Shown here piece by piece: positions 60,021 to 64,000 of a stretch of DNA of 64,000 bases. The notes below the pieces were generated by a model. The model was not told the origin of the DNA, did not search any database, and saw only the letters and a list, made by a program, of their open reading frames with translations. The stretch is from Nocardia jejuensis NBRC 103114 (lineage in GTDB: Bacteria; Actinomycetota; Actinomycetes; Mycobacteriales; Mycobacteriaceae). Positions within the stretch are counted from its first letter, which is position 1. Each line of letters opens with the position of its first letter. A program made the translations under genes and the position numbers. The stretch lies in assembly GCF_001613145.1 (NCBI RefSeq), contig NZ_BDBU01000032.1:62001-126000 (forward strand). The letters run 5' to 3'.

Positions 60021-61277
60021 GTGGTTGACCCCCAAGCCCGGCCCGATGTATCCGACGGATTCGATGTCACCGACCCCGACATGTGGGCGCACCGGGTGCC
60101 GGTCGAAGAGCTCGCAGAGCTGCGTCGTACGGCGCCGATCTGGTGGAATCCGAAATCTCCCGAGGTCGGCGGATTCGCGGACGACGGATTCTGGGTTCTG
60201 AGCAAGCATGCCGACGTCAAGACCGTGTCCCGGCGTGACGACGTGTTCTCGACCTTCGAGAACACGGCGATCCCGCGCTTCCAGGACAGCATCACGCGCG
60301 AGCAGATCGAACTGCAGCGTTTCGTCCTGCTGAACAAGGACGCCCCCGAGCACACCAAGCTCCGCAAGATCATCGCCAAGGGCTTCACCCCGCGCGTGAT
60401 CAACGGCCTGCGTGCCGAGCTGACCGCCCGCGCCGAGTCCATCGTGCAGGCCGCCGCGGCGACCGGCACCGGCGATTTCGTCGAGCAGGTCGCGTCCGAA
60501 CTGCCGCTGCAGGCCATCGCCGAACTGATCGGCGTGCCGCAGGAAGACCGCATGAAGCTCTTCAAGTGGTCCAACGAGATGACCAGCTACGACGATCCGG
60601 ACAGCGATGCCGATCCGGTGGTGGCCTCCACCGAGATCCTCGGGTACGCGTACCAGATGGCCGAGGCCCGGCGGGCCTGCCCGGCCGACGACATCGTCAC
60701 CGAGCTCATCAATGCCGATGTGGACGGCGAGGGCCTGCTGCCCGAGGAGTTCGGCTTCTTCGTCATGGTGCTGGCTGTCGCGGGTAACGAGACCACTCGC
60801 AATGCCACCACGCACGGCATGATCGCGTTCCTCGAGAACCCGGACCAGTGGGAGCTGTACAAGGCGCAGCGGCCCAAGACCGCCGCGGACGAGATCATCC
60901 GCTGGGCCACCCCGGTCAGCAGCTTCCAGCGCACCGCGCTCGAGGATGTCGAGGTCAACGGCGTGCAGATCAAGAAGGGACAGCGAGTGCTGCTGTCCTA
61001 CCGCTCGGCCAACTTCGACGAGGAGGTGTTCGAGGATCCGTACACCTTCGACATCCTTCGCGATCCGAACCCGCACCTGTCCTTCGGCGGCACCGGCGCG
61101 CACTACTGCATCGGCGCGAACCTGGCCCGGCTCGAGATCGACATCATCTTCAACGCGATCGCCGACTACATGCCCGACATCACCAAGCTCGGCGATCCCA
61201 AGCGCCTGCGCTCGGGATGGCTCAACGGCGTCAAGGAGTTCCAGGTCGACTACAAGACCTGCCCGGTCAAGCACTGA
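60021..61277 (+). CDS. cyp125: Sterol C26/27 monooxygenase Cyp125
   Basis: The 418-residue cytochrome P450 begins side-chain breakdown by oxidising the terminal methyl of cholesterol/cholestenone to the acid. VLAVAGNETTRNATTHG is the I-helix oxygen-activation motif, the ExxR is in DEIIRWATP, and the heme-binding region FGGTGAHYCIGANLAR contains the Cys ligand. LRSGWLNGVKEFQVDY at the C-terminus is typical of CYP125. CYP142 is the alternative, but the sequence around these motifs fits CYP125 better. Start GTG 60021 with AAAGGAGA upstream. Confidence 0.94.
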   Translation: MVDPQARPDVSDGFDVTDPDMWAHRVPVEELAELRRTAPIWWNPKSPEVGGFADDGFWVLSKHADVKTVSRRDDVFSTFENTAIPRFQDSITREQIELQRFVLLNKDAPEHTKLRKIIAKGFTPRVINGLRAELTARAESIVQAAAATGTGDFVEQVASELPLQAIAELIGVPQEDRMKLFKWSNEMTSYDDPDSDADPVVASTEILGYAYQMAEARRACPADDIVTELINADVDGEGLLPEEFGFFVMVLAVAGNETTRNATTHGMIAFLENPDQWELYKAQRPKTAADEIIRWATPVSSFQRTALEDVEVNGVQIKKGQRVLLSYRSANFDEEVFEDPYTFDILRDPNPHLSFGGTGAHYCIGANLARLEIDIIFNAIADYMPDITKLGDPKRLRSGWLNGVKEFQVDYKTCPVKH

Positions 61278-61350
61278 GCCGAATTCCGCCGCGCGACAGG
61301 TGAATCGCGCGGCACCCCGACTGCCCTGTCTCTCACACTGCCGGGGCATG

Positions 61351-61384
61351 AAAGCGGGCGACCGGATCTCCGGTCGCCCGCTTT
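61351..61384 (+). terminator. Terminator after cyp125
   Basis: AAAGCGGGCGACCGG (61351-61365), ATCT loop, perfect complement to 61384. Confidence 0.88.
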
Positions 61385-61415
61385 GCTCTGTGCCACGGTT
61401 TGCTCTGTGCCACGG
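61382..61415 (+). repeat. 17-bp tandem duplication after cyp125
   Basis: TTTGCTCTGTGCCACGG occurs at 61382-61398 and 61399-61415. Right after, GGCATTTCACAGC recurs at about 61427 and 61442. The first copy begins in the terminator arm. Confidence 0.88.
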
Positions 61416-61464
61416 CACAGTAGCCCGGCATTTCACAGCTCGGCATTTCACAGCCCGCCATGTC

Positions 61465-61510
61465 ACGTGGAAGTGCCCCGCCTGCGTCGGCAGGCGGGGC
61501 ACTTCCACGT
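61465..61510. terminator. Terminator of the ltp operon, bidirectional
   Basis: ACGTGGAAGTGCCCCGCCTG (61465-61484) pairs perfectly with 61491-61510, extendable by one pair, with a 4-nt loop. It lies 5 bp after the NTF2-type gene's stop and before the end of cyp125's trailer. GTTTTC follows on the plus strand. Confidence 0.9.
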
Positions 61511-61515
61511 TTTCG

Positions 61516-61932
61516 CTACTGTGGCTTGATCGTCGCCATCGCGCGTTCCTGTTCCCAGAAAGCGCGCAGGGCGAGGATTTTGCCGTCATCGTCGACCTTG
61601 TAGGTGAACACACCCTCGGCGTCGATGATCTGACCGCCCATGCGGGTGCGGATACGACCGGTGTACGCCACCTCGTGTCCGCAGGCGAACGAGTCGTCGA
61701 AGAGGAACTCGATGGACTCCGTCGGCGCGATCGCCTTGTCCCAGAAGGCCGCAATGGCTTCCGCGCCGCGATGACCCTTGCCCTCGGGATCGAAGAACGA
61801 CGGGCCGATCGGGTCCTCGACGATGCCGTCGGCCGCGAACAACGCGATCCAGGCATCCTTGTCGCGGGCGCGCACCGCACCTTGGGATGCCGTGCCCGCG
61901 ACGCGGGCAGGATGCTCGGTGGTCGTCGTCAC
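61516..61932 (-). CDS. NTF2-fold steroid-isomerase-like protein (Rv0760c-like)
   Basis: The 138-residue cone-shaped NTF2/SnoaL-type domain has IALFAADGIVEDPIGPSFF, FWDKAIAP and DAEGVFTYKVDDDGKI, followed by a hydrophobic end. It closely resembles Rv0760c as I remember it, a steroid-binding protein of the ketosteroid isomerase fold. The GTG start overlaps the ltp3 stop by 4 bp (GTGA), so it belongs to the ltp4-ltp3 operon. Isomerisation or binding of a steroid CoA ester is a reasonable guess. No activity is assigned here. Confidence 0.85.
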   Translation of the reverse strand: MTTTTEHPARVAGTASQGAVRARDKDAWIALFAADGIVEDPIGPSFFDPEGKGHRGAEAIAAFWDKAIAPTESIEFLFDDSFACGHEVAYTGRIRTRMGGQIIDAEGVFTYKVDDDGKILALRAFWEQERAMATIKPQ

Positions 61933-63095
61933 GGCTTCTCGCTCCCCACAACCCACATCGAAAAGTACTGCGAGCCACCACCATACGCATGACCGAACGC
62001 TTTGCGTGCGTTTTCGACCTGGTAGTCCCCGGCGCGGCCCATGACCTGCTTGGCGGCTTCGGCGAAACGGATCATGCCCGAGGCGCCGATCGGGTTGGAG
62101 GACAGCACGCCACCCGAGGGATTCACCGGAAGCTTTCCGCCGATGGCGGTTTCGCCCGCGTCGGTGAGTTTCCAGCCCTCGCCCTCGGGCACGAAGCCCA
62201 GGTTCTCCAGCCACATGGGCTCGAACCAGGAGAAGGGGACGTAGATCTCGGCCGCGTCGATCTCCTCGAGCGGATTGGTGATCCCGGCCTGCTTCCACAG
62301 CGCGGCGGCCGCGGCCTGCCCGGCCTTGGGGTTCACCTGATCGCGGCCGGTGTAGGCGAGCGGTTCGGTGCGCATGGCGGTGCCGTGGATCCACGCCACC
62401 TTCTTGCCGGTGGCCTCCACGGCCCTGGCCGAGGCCTCGTCGCCGATGACGATGGCGCACGCGCCGTCCGAGGACGGGCAGGTCTCGTCGAAACGGATGG
62501 GGTCCCAGAGCATTTGGGACGCCGTCACCGATTCCATGGTGATGTCGGGCTGCTGCAGATGCGCGAGCGGGTTGCGCGCGCCGTTGCGGCGATCCTTGAC
62601 CGCCACCATGGCGCCGACGTGCAGCGGGGCGCCGGAGCGGTGAATGTAGGCGCGCACGTGCGGCGCGAAGTAGCCGCCCGCGCCCGCGCCGACCGGCTTG
62701 GTGAAGGGCACCGGATTCGACAGCGCCCACATGGCATTGGACTCGGACTGTTTCTCCCAGCAGATGGCCAGCACCTTGCCGTAGACGCCCGCCTGCACAT
62801 GGCTGGCGGCCACCACGCCGGTGGAGCCGCCGACCGAACCGGCGGTGTGCACGCGCAGCAGCGGCTTGCCGGTCGCGCCGAGGGCGTCGGCCATGAAGAG
62901 CTCCGGCATCATCGAGCCCTCGAAGAAGTCGGGGGCCTTGCCGATGACAACGGCGTCGATATCGGCCATGGTCAGGCCGGAGTCCTCGAGTGCGCGGTCG
63001 ATGGCCTCACGGCACATGCCGGTGATGGACACATCAGTGCGCTTGGCGACGTGATGGGTCTGGCCGGTACCGAGTACGGCAGCGGGATTGCTCAT
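61929..63095 (-). CDS. ltp3: Ltp3-type thiolase-like lipid-transfer protein
   Basis: The 388-residue thiolase-fold protein has AVLGTGQTHHVAKRTDVS, RVHTAGSVGGSTGVVAA, PSSDGACAIVIGDE, and NPSGGVLSSNPIGASGMIR near the C-terminus. The usual nucleophilic cysteine is replaced (HTAGSVGG), so it is likely an aldolase or degenerate thiolase. It corresponds to Ltp3 (Rv3523) by order after Ltp4 and by size. Its ATG overlaps the Ltp4 stop by 4 bp. Confidence 0.85.
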   Translation of the reverse strand: MSNPAAVLGTGQTHHVAKRTDVSITGMCREAIDRALEDSGLTMADIDAVVIGKAPDFFEGSMMPELFMADALGATGKPLLRVHTAGSVGGSTGVVAASHVQAGVYGKVLAICWEKQSESNAMWALSNPVPFTKPVGAGAGGYFAPHVRAYIHRSGAPLHVGAMVAVKDRRNGARNPLAHLQQPDITMESVTASQMLWDPIRFDETCPSSDGACAIVIGDEASARAVEATGKKVAWIHGTAMRTEPLAYTGRDQVNPKAGQAAAAALWKQAGITNPLEEIDAAEIYVPFSWFEPMWLENLGFVPEGEGWKLTDAGETAIGGKLPVNPSGGVLSSNPIGASGMIRFAEAAKQVMGRAGDYQVENARKAFGHAYGGGSQYFSMWVVGSEKP

Positions 63096-64000
63096 GAGCG
63101 CGCCTCCAGGGTGGCAACCAGGTTCTGCTGCAGCGCGGGACCGCTACTGGCATGGGCCAGTGCGCGATTCGCGGTGCCGTTGAAAATCTCGGTGGCGGCG
63201 AAGCCGATGCGCTCCAGGCCGGCCGAGAACATGGGGTTGCCGGACAGCGGGCCGCCCGACACGTTGATCTTGGTCGAACCGTTCAGGCCCAGTGCCCGGG
63301 CGAGGATCAGTTCCTCGTGGCTGTACTGGGTGTGCAGCTCGGCGATATCGAAATCGGTTGCGCCGGAGCCGATCGCGGCCTTGGCCGCGCGCGATGCGGA
63401 CTGCGAGACGGTCAGGTCGCGCGCACCCAGGATCGGGGTGTCGATGTAGTGCGCGATGCCGGAGATCCAGGCCGGACGCTCGGTGAGCTCGCGGGCCTTG
63501 TCTCCCACGGCCAGCACGATGGCGGCCGCGCCGTCGGTGATGGGCGCGATGTCATGGGCGCGGAAGGGATTCGCCACGTAGTCCGCGGCCAGCAGCTTCT
63601 CGACGTCGGACTCGGTGCGCGCGGTCGCGCTGCCACCCTTGGCGGCGGCATGCGCGGCGGCGCGGGCGGCGACCTCGGCCATTTCGCGTTCGGTCCAGCT
63701 GCCGGCGTCGATACCGGCGCGGGCCTGCAGACCCGCCATGGACACCGCGTCCGGGCCAAGCGGCGCGACCAGGTACGGGTCGGTCTGCAGGGTCAGGATC
63801 TGGCGCAGGGTGCCGGCGGAGGCCTTGCCGAAGCCGTAGACCAGCGCCGTCTCGGCCTGTCCGGTGCGCAGCTTGACCCACGCCTCGTACAGCGCCCAGG
63901 CCGCGTCCATCTCCACGTGCGACTCGTTGATCGGGGGAACCGCGCCGATGGCGTCGATCGCCGAGATGAACGAGAAGGCGCGCCCGGCAAGGTAATCCGA
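63092..64000 (-). CDS. ltp4: Ltp4-type thiolase-like lipid-transfer protein, 5' part outside window
   Basis: 302 residues visible, open to the window edge. SDYLAGRAFSFISAIDAIGA is near the visible start, then ESHVEMDAAWALYEAW, PFRAHDIAPITDGAAAIV, TQYSHEELILARALG and VSGGPLSGNPMFSAG. It is thiolase-fold without an evident catalytic cysteine in this part. By order it matches Rv3522 (Ltp4), which in M. tuberculosis follows a DUF35 partner gene. The internal ATG at 63916 is not the true start. Confidence 0.85.
   Translation of the reverse strand, partial: SDYLAGRAFSFISAIDAIGAVPPINESHVEMDAAWALYEAWVKLRTGQAETALVYGFGKASAGTLRQILTLQTDPYLVAPLGPDAVSMAGLQARAGIDAGSWTEREMAEVAARAAAHAAAKGGSATARTESDVEKLLAADYVANPFRAHDIAPITDGAAAIVLAVGDKARELTERPAWISGIAHYIDTPILGARDLTVSQSASRAAKAAIGSGATDFDIAELHTQYSHEELILARALGLNGSTKINVSGGPLSGNPMFSAGLERIGFAATEIFNGTANRALAHASSGPALQQNLVATLEARS

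Noticed and set aside
60021..61277. Call as Cyp142 instead of Cyp125
   Set aside because: Motifs at the heme region and C-terminus (LRSGWLNG) and the divergent fadA5 neighbour fit Cyp125; Cyp142 in M. tuberculosis sits near other genes.
1..64000. tRNA, rRNA, insertion sequence, prophage or plasmid origin
   Set aside because: No clover-leaf sequences, transposase, integrase or replication genes were recognised anywhere in the window.

Overview
The window comes from a GC-rich, mycolic-acid-type actinobacterium, most like Nocardia or a close relative such as Rhodococcus or Gordonia. The grounds are strong GC bias at third codon positions, frequent GTG starts and leaderless-looking promoters. 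It also carries a nearly complete actinobacterial cholesterol pathway with binding sites for both of its repressors, KstR and KstR2. No rRNA, tRNA, CRISPR array, transposase or integrase was seen.

Layout. 1-540 is the end of an Ltp2-type side-chain aldolase. 670-12570 is mostly not steroid-related: a TetR repressor with a ZapE-like ATPase; a mannosyltransferase followed by a UDP-glucose dehydrogenase; a five-gene DUF4129/MoxR/DUF58 operon; an RNA 2'-phosphotransferase (kptA); a small membrane protein; and an AraC regulator. 12687-18770 holds hsaF-hsaG-hsaE, divergent from kstD, then the side-chain hydratase chsH3. 19220-21130 is an oxidoreductase and an AraC regulator. 21290-26610 holds hsaA-hsaD-hsaC-hsaB, divergent from kshA and a four-cysteine small protein. 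26670-33260 is accessory: cupin, a second AraC paralogue, Sir2, DUF427, an amino-acid permease, and an MFS exporter with its MarR.

33489-53730 is the KstR2 regulon for the last two steroid rings. It has fadD3-echA-fadE31-fadE32-fadE33, divergent from fadE30-ipdF; then kstR2-fadA6; then echA20-ipdA-ipdB-ipdC, divergent from two SDR genes. A uracil/xanthine permease, a phosphoesterase and an SDR are interposed. 54331-58360 is an unusual envelope/regulatory island: a secreted GSAxV-repeat protein, an ImmA/IrrE-type metallopeptidase, a multi-span membrane protein and an EspR-like regulator. 58719-64000 has fadA5 divergent from cyp125, then (minus strand) ltp4 (cut by the window edge), ltp3 and an NTF2-fold steroid-binding-type protein.

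How it works together. Cyp125 oxidises the sterol side chain. FadA5, ChsH3 and the Ltp proteins shorten it. KstD and KshA open ring B, and HsaA-D cleave ring A. HsaE-G turn the small fragment into pyruvate and an acyl-CoA. FadD3 activates the remaining bicyclic acid (HIP), and the IpdF/IpdC/EchA20/IpdAB/FadE/FadA6 set degrades it. Perfect or one-mismatch KstR sites lie at kstD/hsaE, hsaA/kshA and fadA5/cyp125. KstR2 sites lie at fadD3/fadE30, kstR2 and echA20/SDR. Gene names rest on recalled similarity to the M. tuberculosis and Rhodococcus proteins and on gene order, not on a database search.
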